A DNA stretch of 64,000 nucleotides from Candidatus Pelagibacter giovannonii (GTDB lineage Bacteria; Pseudomonadota; Alphaproteobacteria; Pelagibacterales; Pelagibacteraceae). Within the stretch, counting starts at the first letter, position 1. Every line of letters starts with the position of its first letter. The notes below the pieces were generated by a model that saw only the letters and a list, made by a program, of their open reading frames with translations, did no database searches and was not told where the DNA came from. Below are positions 42,953-52,108 of this stretch, piece by piece. The stretch spans positions 1-64,000 of the forward strand of contig NZ_CP038852.1 of the NCBI RefSeq assembly GCF_012276695.1. Reading direction: 5' to 3'. Both the position numbers and the translations under genes were made by a program.

Positions 42953-43642
42953 TCAATCTTTTAAGTAAGTAGAAACTATTTTTTCAACACCGATAAAGTC
43001 TTTTATTAAATGATTATGGTAAATTTCGTTAGAATTTTTTTCTGTATAACCATTTTCTAATAAAATAACAGGAACAGATGCGGCTTTTGCAGCATTTGCA
43101 TCAGTTTCACTATCACCAAACATTAGAGATTTTTTTACATCACCACCAATAATTTCAATTATACTTGTTATGTGTCTTGGATCGGGTTTGCAATAATCAA
43201 AAGTATCTGATCCAGCTACATACTCAAAATAATCATAAATTCCAATTTTTTTTAAAAGATCAATTGCTAAATGTTCTTGTTTGTTAGTACAAACTGCCAT
43301 TGAAATTTTTTTTTCTTTACACCACTTTAAAAATTCTTTCACACCGTTAATAAGTGTGCTTTCTTTAATAATATTTTTTCCATAAAAATTAACAAAATCC
43401 TTAACCATTTCAGCTTTAATTTTTTGGTCATCAATTTTACCAAACTCTTTTTTGGCTTGTCCCCATATAGATCTACCAATCATTGCCCCAGCTCCTTGTC
43501 CGACCAGATTTCTTATATCTGCTGTAGATTTTGTTGGATAACCATATTTTTTCATTACATGATTATGGGCATTCATCAAATCAGGTGCCGTATCAACCAA
43601 TGTTCCATCTAGGTCAAATAATATTGAGTAATTTTTAGTCAT
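42953..43642 (-). CDS. gph: HAD-family phosphatase (phosphoglycolate phosphatase-like)
   Basis: This 229-residue HAD hydrolase has SILFDLDGTLVDTAPDLMNA near the N-terminus (nucleophile Asp11, general acid Asp13), the cap domain at ~18-85, VCTNKQEHLAIDLLKKIGIY near residue 117 (motif II), a Lys at CKPDP near residue 152 (motif III) and MFGDSETDANAAKAA near residue 176 (motif IV). The overall fit is to phosphoglycolate phosphatase (Gph), which removes 2-phosphoglycolate from DNA repair or oxygenase activity. Related HAD enzymes cannot be excluded. It lies 50 bp upstream of prpD on the same strand. Confidence 0.85.
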   Translation of the reverse strand: MTKNYSILFDLDGTLVDTAPDLMNAHNHVMKKYGYPTKSTADIRNLVGQGAGAMIGRSIWGQAKKEFGKIDDQKIKAEMVKDFVNFYGKNIIKESTLINGVKEFLKWCKEKKISMAVCTNKQEHLAIDLLKKIGIYDYFEYVAGSDTFDYCKPDPRHITSIIEIIGGDVKKSLMFGDSETDANAAKAASVPVILLENGYTEKNSNEIYHNHLIKDFIGVEKIVSTYLKD

Positions 43643-43712
43643 TAATAAAGTATTTTTAAGAAATAAATTGTGAATTAAGATATCTATACACTTAATATAA
43701 AAATATTTCTAG

Positions 43713-44336
43713 ATGAAACAAATAAATTCTAATATTGAACAAGAAAAACTTCGTAAATTTTTTATCAAGTCTGGTGTAAAGATGATTGGTCCTGAAACTA
43801 TTTTTTTTTCAAAAGATACAAAGATTGGAAAAAACGTTACTATTAATCCATATGTTGTCATTGGAAAAAAAGTTAAAATTGGCAATAATGTAATTATCAA
43901 TTCATTTTCGCATTTAGAGGATTGTAAAATTAAGAATAAAGTTGAAGTTGGACCCTATGCAAGATTAAGACCAGGTACTACTCTTGAAGAAGGATCAAAA
44001 ATTGGAAATTTTGTAGAAGTTAAGAAAAGTACAATTGGAAAAAAATCAAAAATTAATCATTTATCATACATTGGTGATAGTGAAATAGGCAAAAGTGTAA
44101 ATGTAGGAGCTGGCACAATTACCTGTAATTATGATGGTGTTAAAAAAAGTATAACAAAAATTAAAGACAATGTATTTATAGGCTCTAATTCTTCATTAGT
44201 TGCACCTATTACTCTTGAAAAAAATAGTATTGTTGGTGCTGGCTCAGTGATCACAAAAAAAGTTAAAAAAAATTCATTAGCTTTAACTAGAAGCTCTCAA
44301 ACAGAAGTTAAAAACTATAAAAGAAAAATAAAATAA
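43713..44336 (+). CDS. glmU: Glucosamine-1-phosphate N-acetyltransferase: GlmU C-terminal half only
   Basis: This 207-residue left-handed beta-helix protein matches the C-terminal domain of GlmU. Visible residues are Arg in GPYARLRPGT (R333 equivalent), INHLSYIGDSEIG with the catalytic His (H363), the TCNYDGVKK loop (N386/Y387), GSNSSLVAP and LTRSSQ near the C-terminus. It begins (MKQINSNIEQEKLRKF) in the linker between the two GlmU domains, so the N-terminal uridylyltransferase domain is absent and no remnant lies upstream (70-bp gap after gph). It should acetylate glucosamine-1-P with acetyl-CoA. glmS follows after 1 bp. Confidence 0.85.
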   Translation: MKQINSNIEQEKLRKFFIKSGVKMIGPETIFFSKDTKIGKNVTINPYVVIGKKVKIGNNVIINSFSHLEDCKIKNKVEVGPYARLRPGTTLEEGSKIGNFVEVKKSTIGKKSKINHLSYIGDSEIGKSVNVGAGTITCNYDGVKKSITKIKDNVFIGSNSSLVAPITLEKNSIVGAGSVITKKVKKNSLALTRSSQTEVKNYKRKIK

Positions 44337-44337
44337 T

Positions 44338-46158
44338 ATGTGTGGAATTATAGGAATAGCAAGCAATAAACCAGTATCATCTGCAATCATCAACTCTCTT
44401 AGAAAGTTAGAGTACAGGGGTTACGACTCTTCAGGTATTGCAACTTTATCAGATGGTATATTAAATGAAGCTAAATCTGAAGGTAGAGTTGATATTTTAG
44501 AAAAAAATCTTGCAGTTAAAAATATGTCAGGTCCAATTGGAATTGGTCATGTTAGATGGGCAACCCATGGAATTCCAAATACTATTAATGCACATCCCCA
44601 TTCATCAGAAAGTGTATCTGTAGTACACAATGGTATTATTGAAAATTCTACTATTTTAAAAAAATATTTAATTAAAAAAGGTCATGTATTTAAATCTCAG
44701 ACAGATACAGAGGTAATTGTTTATTTAATTACAGAGTATTTAAAAGATCTTAATTTAAAGGATGCGATTATTAAAACTCTAAAACAGCTTCATGGAAGCT
44801 TTGCTTTAGGAATAATTTTTAAAGATCAACCTGATCTTATAGTGGGTGCAAGAAGAGGGTCTCCACTTGCAGTTGGTTATGGTCCTAACGAAAATTATTT
44901 AGGATCAGATTCTTATGCTTTAAAATCTATGACTAATAAAATTTCGTATTTAAATGACGGAGAATTTTGCATTATAAAAAAAGACCAAGTTGAGTTTTTT
45001 GATGAGGAAGGCTTAAAAGTTAATAAAAAAGTTTTAGAATTATCTTCAAAAGAGCAGGATTATGACAAAGGTGATTTTAAACACTTTATGGCTAAAGAAA
45101 TTGAGGAACAGCCAACAACATTAAAGAATTGTATAAATGAGTATGTCGATAAAATTAACAACGATATCAATATTTATAATTTTCCATGGGATATAAAAGA
45201 AATTTCCTCAGTTACTTTGATTGGCTGTGGAACAGCTTACCATTCTTGCTTAATGGCAAAATATTGGTTTGAAGAAAATACTACACTTGATGTAACAATT
45301 GATGTTGCATCTGAGTTCAGATATCGAAAAAATAGATTTAAAAATGATAATTTATACATTTTTGTTTCTCAGTCTGGCGAAACAGCAGACACATTTGCTG
45401 CATTAGATTTATGTAATAAAAATAACATGAAAACTTGCAGTGTGGTTAATGTTATAGAAAGTTCTATTGCAAGAGACTCTAAATTTGTTTTACCAATTCA
45501 TTGTGGACCAGAGATTGGTGTAGCTTCCACAAAAGCTTTTATGGGTCAAATGCTGGTTCTTTATATTTTAGTATTAAAATTAGGAATTTTAAGAAATGAT
45601 TTAGATAAAGATTTATATTTGAATAAAATTAAAGACTTAAAAACATTACCCAAGTTAGTTGAACAAACTTTACTTACAGAGAGAAAAATCCAAACAGTCT
45701 CTACTTCATTTACAGATGCAAAAGGTTCGATGTTTTTAGGCAGAGGTTTTTCTTATCCAATTGCATTAGAGGGAGCGTTAAAATTAAAAGAATTAGCATA
45801 TGTGCATGCTGAAGGGTATCCAGCTGGTGAAATGAAGCATGGTCCTTTAGCTTTAATTGAAGATGGAATGCCAGTAGTTGTTTTAGCTCCAAGAGATAAT
45901 TATTATAAAAAAACAATTTCTAATATGCAGGAAGTAATAGCAAGAGGTGCTAAAGTTTTATTGATTACTAACAAGAGCAAAGATGAAGTTTTTTCAGAAA
46001 ATATCTGGGAAACTATATTGGTTGAAAGTGCTAATGATGACTTGTTACCTTTTTTATTAACAGTTCCTTTGCAAAAATTGGCTTATTATTCAGCTCTTAA
46101 AAAAGGTTATGATATCGACAAGCCTAGAAATCTGGCAAAATCCGTCACAGTTGAATAA
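44338..46158 (+). CDS. glmS: Glutamine-fructose-6-phosphate aminotransferase
   Basis: This 606-residue enzyme has Cys2 as N-terminal nucleophile (MCGIIGIASNKP), LRKLEYRGYDSSGIATL near residue 23, and two SIS domains from residue ~285 with LIGCGTAYHSCLMAKYWFE, SQSGETADTFAALDLC and LAYVHAEGYPAGEMKHGPLAL. It makes glucosamine-6-P from fructose-6-P and glutamine, the first step to UDP-GlcNAc. It is directly after the GlmU acetyltransferase half with one base between, so both steps are coexpressed. Confidence 0.97.
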   Translation: MCGIIGIASNKPVSSAIINSLRKLEYRGYDSSGIATLSDGILNEAKSEGRVDILEKNLAVKNMSGPIGIGHVRWATHGIPNTINAHPHSSESVSVVHNGIIENSTILKKYLIKKGHVFKSQTDTEVIVYLITEYLKDLNLKDAIIKTLKQLHGSFALGIIFKDQPDLIVGARRGSPLAVGYGPNENYLGSDSYALKSMTNKISYLNDGEFCIIKKDQVEFFDEEGLKVNKKVLELSSKEQDYDKGDFKHFMAKEIEEQPTTLKNCINEYVDKINNDINIYNFPWDIKEISSVTLIGCGTAYHSCLMAKYWFEENTTLDVTIDVASEFRYRKNRFKNDNLYIFVSQSGETADTFAALDLCNKNNMKTCSVVNVIESSIARDSKFVLPIHCGPEIGVASTKAFMGQMLVLYILVLKLGILRNDLDKDLYLNKIKDLKTLPKLVEQTLLTERKIQTVSTSFTDAKGSMFLGRGFSYPIALEGALKLKELAYVHAEGYPAGEMKHGPLALIEDGMPVVVLAPRDNYYKKTISNMQEVIARGAKVLLITNKSKDEVFSENIWETILVESANDDLLPFLLTVPLQKLAYYSALKKGYDIDKPRNLAKSVTVE

Positions 46159-46193
46159 TAATTAAACTCTGCTACAACACCCCTAGGTTGAAA

Positions 46194-47573
46194 ATGAAAA
46201 ATTGGAAAATAAATAGCTGGAGAAATTATCCTGTAAAACACATTCCTGAATATCCTAATCAAAAAGATTTGGATGGTGTTTTAAGTAAAATTAAAAATTT
46301 CCCCCCATTAGTTTTTGCAGGTGAGACAAGACACTTAAAAGAACAGCTTGCAGATGTTGTTGATGGAAAAGCTTTTCTATTACAAGGTGGAGATTGTGCA
46401 GAAAGTTTTGCAGAATTTCATCCAGATAATATTAGAGATACATTTAAACTAATACTGCAAATGTCACTTGTACTTACTTATTCTGCCTCATTACCAGTTA
46501 TTAAACTTGGAAGAATTGCCGGCCAATTTTCAAAACCAAGAAGTTCTCCTGTTGAAAATATAGATGGTGTTGAATTACCTAGTTACCTAGGAGACAATAT
46601 TAATGGAATGGAATTTAACGAAAAGTCAAGAGTTCCAGACCCTAAGAGACTTTTCAAAGCTTATTCTCAATCTGCATCAACACTTAATCTTATAAGAGCA
46701 TTTTCTCACGGCGGTTTTGCTGATCTTAAAAAAGTGCATACTTGGAACTTAGGTTTTATTAAAAACTCTCCAGCTGCTAAAAAATTTAAAGATTTGGAAG
46801 ACAGAATAGCAGATGCACTTGCATTTATGGATGCATGTGGAATTAATTCAGATTTTAATAGAAGATTAAAAACAGTAAACTTTTGGACTTCACATGAAGC
46901 TTTACTTCTTCCATTTGAGCAAGCAATGACAAGAGTAGATTCTACTACAGGTGAATATCATGATACGTCAGCTCACTTTGTTTGGATAGGAGATAGAACA
47001 AGACAGCTAGATGGTGGACATGTTGAGTTTTGTAGAGGAATTGAAAATCCGATTGGAATTAAATGCGGACCAACATTAAAAGCAGAGGACTTAATAAATC
47101 TTTGTAATAAAATTAATCCAAATAATGAAAAAGGTAAAATAACTTTAATTTCAAGATTTGGACATGATAATGTTTCTAAATTTTTACCAAAATTAATTAG
47201 AGCAATTAAAAAAGAAGGTTTAAATGTAATATGGTCATGTGACCCTTGTCATGGAAATACAATTAAAGCTACAACTGGATTTAAAACAAGACCATTTAAT
47301 AGTGTTATCAAAGAAGTAAAAAATGTTTTTGAATGCCACCAAAGTGAAGGAAGTTATGCCGGTGGATTACACATTGAAATGACAGGTCAAAATGTTACAG
47401 AATGCACAGGTGGTGCTCAGAAAATATCTGATCAAGATTTATCTAGCCGTTATCACACTCATTGCGATCCAAGACTTAACGCTAATCAAGCATTGGAGCT
47501 AGCTTTTTTAATTTCCGATGAAATTAAAAAAAATGCTGCTTATTCTAAAAAAAATATTAAAGCGGCATCTTAA
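46194..47573 (+). CDS. 3-deoxy-7-phosphoheptulonate synthase, class II
   Basis: This 459-residue enzyme condenses PEP and erythrose-4-P in the shikimate pathway. It is the plant-like class II type: FAGETRHLKEQLADVVDGKAF near residue 42, LLQGGDCAESF near residue 64, FWTSHEALLLPFEQAMTR near residue 227, KCGPTLKAEDLINLCNKINP and CDPCHGNTIKATTGFKTR. I choose the ATG at 46194, 6 nt after AGG; TTG 46188 is a possible start two codons earlier. It follows glmS by 35 bp. Confidence 0.95.
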   Translation: MKNWKINSWRNYPVKHIPEYPNQKDLDGVLSKIKNFPPLVFAGETRHLKEQLADVVDGKAFLLQGGDCAESFAEFHPDNIRDTFKLILQMSLVLTYSASLPVIKLGRIAGQFSKPRSSPVENIDGVELPSYLGDNINGMEFNEKSRVPDPKRLFKAYSQSASTLNLIRAFSHGGFADLKKVHTWNLGFIKNSPAAKKFKDLEDRIADALAFMDACGINSDFNRRLKTVNFWTSHEALLLPFEQAMTRVDSTTGEYHDTSAHFVWIGDRTRQLDGGHVEFCRGIENPIGIKCGPTLKAEDLINLCNKINPNNEKGKITLISRFGHDNVSKFLPKLIRAIKKEGLNVIWSCDPCHGNTIKATTGFKTRPFNSVIKEVKNVFECHQSEGSYAGGLHIEMTGQNVTECTGGAQKISDQDLSSRYHTHCDPRLNANQALELAFLISDEIKKNAAYSKKNIKAAS

Positions 47574-47612
47574 AGCATTGTATTAGACATAATTTCGTTT
47601 AAATTTTAAATA

Positions 47613-48350
47613 ATGAAACCACTAGAAAAAGCAAAATTTATAAGCAATTGGATTAAAAATTACGTAGAAAAGATGCCAAGTAAGGCTCAATCTTTAGTCA
47701 TTGGAATTTCTGGAGGAATAGATTCTTCTGTATCAAGTACATTGAGTGCAATGACGGGTATAAAAACAATTGTTTTATCTATGCCTATTAAACAAAAATT
47801 ATCACAACATGACTTAAGCTTAAAACATCAAGAGTGGCTTGTTAAAAATTTTGATAATGTTGAAGCTCACACACTAAGTTTAGATAAATTATTTGAAGCA
47901 TTTCAGGGCACGCTATCCAATTTTGATAGTGAACATGGCATGGCTAATTCTAGAGCAAGAATTAGAATGACTACTCTTTATCAAGTAGCTGCTGCAAACA
48001 AGGGTATCGTAGTCGGTACTGGAAATAAAGTTGAGGATTTTGGAGTAGGGTTTTATACGAAGTATGGAGATGGTGGGGTAGATATTTCTCCAATTGCAGA
48101 TTGTAACAAATCAGAAGTATGGGAAATAGGTAAATCCATTAATATTCTCCAAGAAATAATCGATGCTGCTCCAACTGATGGATTATGGGATGATGGCAGA
48201 ACTGATGAAGGTCAGTTAGGTCTTAGATATGAAGAATTAGAAGAAGCAATGAATAATGTTAATTCAATAAATCGTGAAAAATACGAAAAAATAAGAAATA
48301 TAAACTTGCATAAAATGGAGCCAATTCCAGTTTGCAAGATTCCCAACTAA
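47613..48350 (+). CDS. nadE: NAD+ synthase (ammonia-dependent)
   Basis: This 245-residue ATP-pyrophosphatase has the P-loop SGGIDSSVSSTLS near residues 33-45, GTGNKVEDFGVGFYTKYGDGGVDI near residue 142 and ADCNKSEVWEIGKSI near residue 167. It lacks an N-terminal glutaminase domain, so it uses free ammonia to amidate nicotinate adenine dinucleotide. The length matches bacterial NH3-dependent NadE. It lies between the DAHP synthase gene and cysS, with small gaps and no functional link. Confidence 0.95.
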   Translation: MKPLEKAKFISNWIKNYVEKMPSKAQSLVIGISGGIDSSVSSTLSAMTGIKTIVLSMPIKQKLSQHDLSLKHQEWLVKNFDNVEAHTLSLDKLFEAFQGTLSNFDSEHGMANSRARIRMTTLYQVAAANKGIVVGTGNKVEDFGVGFYTKYGDGGVDISPIADCNKSEVWEIGKSINILQEIIDAAPTDGLWDDGRTDEGQLGLRYEELEEAMNNVNSINREKYEKIRNINLHKMEPIPVCKIPN

Positions 48351-48359
48351 TCTAAAAGA

Positions 48360-48386
48360 TTCACAAATCTACAATTAAAGTATAAT
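48360..48386 (+). promoter_or_regulatory. Candidate promoter of cysS
   Basis: TATAAT (48381-48386) is preceded by a weak TTCACA (48360-48365) at 15 bp. The -10 box ends 9 bp before the cysS ATG at 48396, so the mRNA would have a leader of only a few bases. Confidence 0.4.
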
Positions 48387-48395
48387 TCTAAAGTA

Positions 48396-49757
48396 ATGAA
48401 TAAAGATATTTTTTTAACAAACAACCTTAGCAACAAAAAAGAAAAATTTGTTCCCTTAAATAAAGAAAACATTGGTATGTATGTTTGTGGTCCAACTGTT
48501 TATGATAACCCACACATAGGTAATGCAAGACCTCTTGTCATTTTTGATATTTTATACAAAGTTTTAAAATTAAAATATGGGTATGATAAAATAAATTATA
48601 TAAGAAACATTACTGATGTTGATGATAAAATAATTAAATCAGCAAAAAAAAAAAATATTTTAATATCTAAGTTAACGAACAATGTTATTAATGATTTTAA
48701 TGATGATTGTAATTATTTAAACTTAGATAACCCAACACAACAACCAAAAGCTACAGATCATATTGATCTTATGATTGAAATGATATCATCTTTAATAGAA
48801 AAAGATTTTGCCTACGAGGCAAATAATCATGTTTACTTTGAAGTAAGTAAATTTGTAGATTATGGAAAACTATCTAATAAAAAATTAGAAGATTTAATTG
48901 CAGGATCTAGAGTTGAAGTTTCAGAGAACAAAAAAAAATCTGAAGACTTTGTTTTGTGGAAGCCTTCTAAAGATGATGAGCCTGCTTGGGATTCGCCCTG
49001 GGGTAAAGGAAGACCTGGTTGGCATTTGGAATGTTCTGCAATGTCTAAGAAATACTTAGGTGACGTATTCGATATTCATGGAGGTGGAATAGATTTGATT
49101 TTCCCTCATCATGAAAATGAAATTGCTCAATCAAGATGTGCTAATGATACTAAAGTTTTTGCAAATTATTGGATCCACAACGCATTTATTACTATGTCTA
49201 ATGAAAAAATGGCTAAATCTACAGGCAACATAATAAAGATTAAAGATTTTAAAGACAAAGTTGATGGACAAGTTTTAAAACTTGCTCTAATGAGTGCCCA
49301 CTACAAACAGCCATTGGACTGGAGCGAAAAGCTTCTAGAAGATTGTAAAAATACTATTGATAAATGGTATGAAGTTTATTTACCATCAAATGATAAAACA
49401 GTTTTGAATGAAGATATTTTATCTCCGTTATATGATGATTTAAATACACCTGGTTACATTGCAAAGTTACATCAGCTTTATGACAAAGCTTTAAAGGGAG
49501 GTAACGAAGAAAAAAATTTATTCGTATTAGCTTGTAATTTCATTGGTATTTTAAATAAAACAAAAGAAGAATGGATTGAGTTTAAAAAGAAAAAATCATC
49601 GATTAATGAGGGTGATATTTTAGAAATGATTGCACTTCGAAATAAAGCAAGAGAGGACAAGAATTATAAAGAAGCAGATATCATTAGAGATAAGCTTTTA
49701 GATAAAGGGGTTTTAATAGAGGACAAAGGTGGTAAAACAATTTGGAAACTAAAATGA
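48396..49757 (+). CDS. cysS: Cysteinyl-tRNA synthetase
   Basis: This 453-residue class I synthetase has the zinc Cys and HIGH motif in YVCGPTVYDNPHIGNARP near residues 28-45, DVFDIHGGGIDLIFPHHENE near residue 225, and the KMSKS equivalent MSNEKMAKSTGN near residue 266. It charges tRNA-Cys in the cytosol. No C-terminal extension is obvious beyond the anticodon domain. The stop overlaps the cimA start (ATGA). Confidence 0.97.
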   Translation: MNKDIFLTNNLSNKKEKFVPLNKENIGMYVCGPTVYDNPHIGNARPLVIFDILYKVLKLKYGYDKINYIRNITDVDDKIIKSAKKKNILISKLTNNVINDFNDDCNYLNLDNPTQQPKATDHIDLMIEMISSLIEKDFAYEANNHVYFEVSKFVDYGKLSNKKLEDLIAGSRVEVSENKKKSEDFVLWKPSKDDEPAWDSPWGKGRPGWHLECSAMSKKYLGDVFDIHGGGIDLIFPHHENEIAQSRCANDTKVFANYWIHNAFITMSNEKMAKSTGNIIKIKDFKDKVDGQVLKLALMSAHYKQPLDWSEKLLEDCKNTIDKWYEVYLPSNDKTVLNEDILSPLYDDLNTPGYIAKLHQLYDKALKGGNEEKNLFVLACNFIGILNKTKEEWIEFKKKKSSINEGDILEMIALRNKAREDKNYKEADIIRDKLLDKGVLIEDKGGKTIWKLK

Positions 49758-51355
49758 GTAAAGAACAACTTTATATATTTGATACAACACTAAGGGATGG
49801 TGCACAAACGCAAGGTGTTGATTTTTCTATAGATGATAAATTAAAGATTGCCTTAGCTTTAGATAATTTAGGTATTGATTATATTGAAGGTGGTTGGCCA
49901 GGAGCAAACCCTACTGATACTGAATTTTTTCAAAAAAAACATTCATTTAATAACGCTAAACTAACATCATTTGGAATGACTAAAAGAACTGGTCGTAGCG
50001 CAGATAATGATCCGGGTCTAGCAGCGCTTATAAATTCAAACACGCCAGCAGTTTGTATTGTAGGAAAATCTTGGGATTTTCATGTTGATATAGCCCTTGG
50101 TATTTCTAATGAAGAAAACTTAGAAAACATCAAGGAGACAGCAAAACACTTTGTTAAAGAGAATAAAGAGTTCATGTTTGACGCAGAACATTTTTTTGAT
50201 GGATATAAAGCTAATCCAAATTATGCTTTATCATGTCTTAAAACAGCATTTGATGAGGGAGCACGATGGATTGTTTTATGTGATACTAACGGTGGAACTT
50301 TACCTCATGAAGTTACAAAAATTATAACAGAAGTTTCTAAAACTATACCTGGGAAAAATTTAGGCATACACGCTCACAATGATACAGGTAATGCCGTTGC
50401 CAATTCTTTAGCTGCAGTTTGGTCTGGGGTTAGACAGGTGCAAGGAACCATCAATGGTTTAGGTGAAAGATGTGGTAATGCTAATTTAATGTCATTAATT
50501 CCTACTTTCTTTTTAAAGAAAGATTTTGCAACTAAATTTAATTTAAACATTAAACCAGATAATATTAAAAAATTAACAGAATGTTCTAGATTATTAGATG
50601 AGATCTTAAATAGAAAACCCAACAAACATCTTCCATACGTTGGTGCCGCTGCTTTCTCTCATAAAGGTGGCCTTCATGTATCAGCTGTTCAAAAAGATCC
50701 AAAAACGTATGAACATATTAACCCTGAAGAAGTTGGAAATTCTAGAAATATTGTAGTTTCTGATCAATCAGGAAAATCCAATATAATCTCAAGATTAAAA
50801 ACTATTGGTATTGAAATAAAAGAAAGTGACCCTAAAATTAAAAAACTTTTAGATGAAGTAAAAGATAGAGAGTTTATTGGTTATAGTTATGACGGTGCTG
50901 ACGCATCGTTTGAATTATTAGCTAGAAGAATTATTAGCAAGATACCAAGATATATATTGATTAAAGAATATGATGTTTCTGTTAAAAAAGATTCATCAGG
51001 AGCAATTGTTTCTTCTGCAAAAGCACAGCTTGAAGTTGATGGTGAAAAGATTATGTGCACAGGTGAAGGAAACGGTCCTGTTAATGCATTAGATAATGCC
51101 ATTAGACAAAATGTGGATCGATTAAATAAATATTCAAAATATTTAAAAGATTTAAAATTAGTAGATTATAAAGTTAGAATTTTAAATACAGGTACAGAAG
51201 CGATAACTAGAGTTTCAATTGAAAGCACTGACTCAAAAGGTAAAAACTGGTTCACGATTGGTGTCTCAGCAAATATAATTGATGCTTCATTCAAAGCGCT
51301 GGTTGATAGCTTGGATTACAAATTGTTTAAAGATAATGCTCCAGCAAGTCTTTAA
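49754..51355 (+). CDS. cimA: (R)-citramalate synthase
   Basis: This 533-residue protein of the isopropylmalate synthase superfamily has FDTTLRDGAQTQGVDFSIDD near residues 8-27 (R-D-G-A-Q active site), YIEGGWPGANPTD near residue 43, IHAHNDTGNAVANSLAAVW near residue 205, GLGERCGNANLMSLIP and the CimA-type YVGAAAFSHKGGLHVSA near residue 295. It condenses pyruvate and acetyl-CoA to citramalate, a threonine-independent route to isoleucine. The start at 49754 overlaps the cysS stop; a TTG 12 bp upstream is possible. It ends at 51355, overlapping trmJ by one base. Confidence 0.92.
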   Translation: MSKEQLYIFDTTLRDGAQTQGVDFSIDDKLKIALALDNLGIDYIEGGWPGANPTDTEFFQKKHSFNNAKLTSFGMTKRTGRSADNDPGLAALINSNTPAVCIVGKSWDFHVDIALGISNEENLENIKETAKHFVKENKEFMFDAEHFFDGYKANPNYALSCLKTAFDEGARWIVLCDTNGGTLPHEVTKIITEVSKTIPGKNLGIHAHNDTGNAVANSLAAVWSGVRQVQGTINGLGERCGNANLMSLIPTFFLKKDFATKFNLNIKPDNIKKLTECSRLLDEILNRKPNKHLPYVGAAAFSHKGGLHVSAVQKDPKTYEHINPEEVGNSRNIVVSDQSGKSNIISRLKTIGIEIKESDPKIKKLLDEVKDREFIGYSYDGADASFELLARRIISKIPRYILIKEYDVSVKKDSSGAIVSSAKAQLEVDGEKIMCTGEGNGPVNALDNAIRQNVDRLNKYSKYLKDLKLVDYKVRILNTGTEAITRVSIESTDSKGKNWFTIGVSANIIDASFKALVDSLDYKLFKDNAPASL

Positions 51356-52068
51356 TGTCATCTAATAACATTTCATTTATTTTACATCAACCCCAATTAT
51401 CTGAAAATATTGGAGCTTGTGCTAGAGCTGTTAAAAACTTTAACTTTAAAAAATTAGTTATTGTTAAACCAAAACCTATTTTTCCAAATGATAAAATTCT
51501 AGCAACTTCAGTTGGTGCAAAAGATCTAATTATTAATGCTAAAGTCCATGAAACATTAGAATCTGCCTTAAAAAAAGTAGACTACGTTATTGCAACGTCT
51601 GCAAGATTTAGAAATAAAAATATAAAACACATTAATCTAGAAGACTTAAAAAAAATTGATTTTAATAAAAAGATAGCCTTTTTATTCGGTTCTGAGGCAT
51701 CTGGTTTGTCTAATAATGAGATTAGTTATGCTAATTATACTATGCAAATCCCGACTAATCCTGATTTTAAATCTTTAAACTTGTCTCATAGTGTCATTAT
51801 TATTGCTCACGCAGTTGCAAGTATCATTAATTTAAAGGGTGCAAAGTTTTCTAAATCAAAAAAAATAACTTTAGCTAACAAGAAGGATATTCAAGCAATG
51901 ACCAATTTATGTATCAAAAAATTAGAAGAAAAGAATTTTTTTAAACCTTTGGAGAAGAGACCTATAATGCTTGAAAACTTAAGAAGCATTTTTTATAAAA
52001 TGGAGCTTTCTGAGAAGGAAACGCGTATTTTGTCCAGTGTATTTGCAAGTTTGTCCAAAAAAGGTTGA
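51355..52068 (+). CDS. trmJ: tRNA (cytidine/uridine-2'-O-)-methyltransferase, SpoU family
   Basis: This 237-residue protein has the SPOUT knot fold with FILHQPQLSENIGACARAVKNF near residues 6-27, SARFRNKNIKHI near residue 81, FLFGSEASGLSNNEISYAN near residue 102 and SLNLSHSVIIIAHAVA near residue 140. Members methylate position 32 of tRNA (TrmJ). The length suits TrmJ, with a C-terminal helical dimerisation region. It is one base into the cimA stop (TAATG) and directly upstream of the rpsD promoter. Confidence 0.9.
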   Translation: MSSNNISFILHQPQLSENIGACARAVKNFNFKKLVIVKPKPIFPNDKILATSVGAKDLIINAKVHETLESALKKVDYVIATSARFRNKNIKHINLEDLKKIDFNKKIAFLFGSEASGLSNNEISYANYTMQIPTNPDFKSLNLSHSVIIIAHAVASIINLKGAKFSKSKKITLANKKDIQAMTNLCIKKLEEKNFFKPLEKRPIMLENLRSIFYKMELSEKETRILSSVFASLSKKG

Positions 52069-52096
52069 TTGACAAAATAATGAGTAAGTTTATAAC
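52069..52096 (+). promoter_or_regulatory. Strong sigma-70 promoter of rpsD
   Basis: TTGACA (52069-52074) starts directly after the trmJ stop, and TATAAC (52091-52096) follows after 16 bp. Transcription would begin near 52103, giving a leader of about 6 nt before the rpsD ATG at 52109. No Shine-Dalgarno sequence lies in the window before the ATG. Confidence 0.7.
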
Positions 52097-52108
52097 CCCA
52101 CTTAACAA

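Noticed and set aside
43713..44336. Frameshifted full-length GlmU
   Set aside because: The 70 bp upstream is non-coding, then gph on the other strand begins; there is no remnant of a uridylyltransferase domain.
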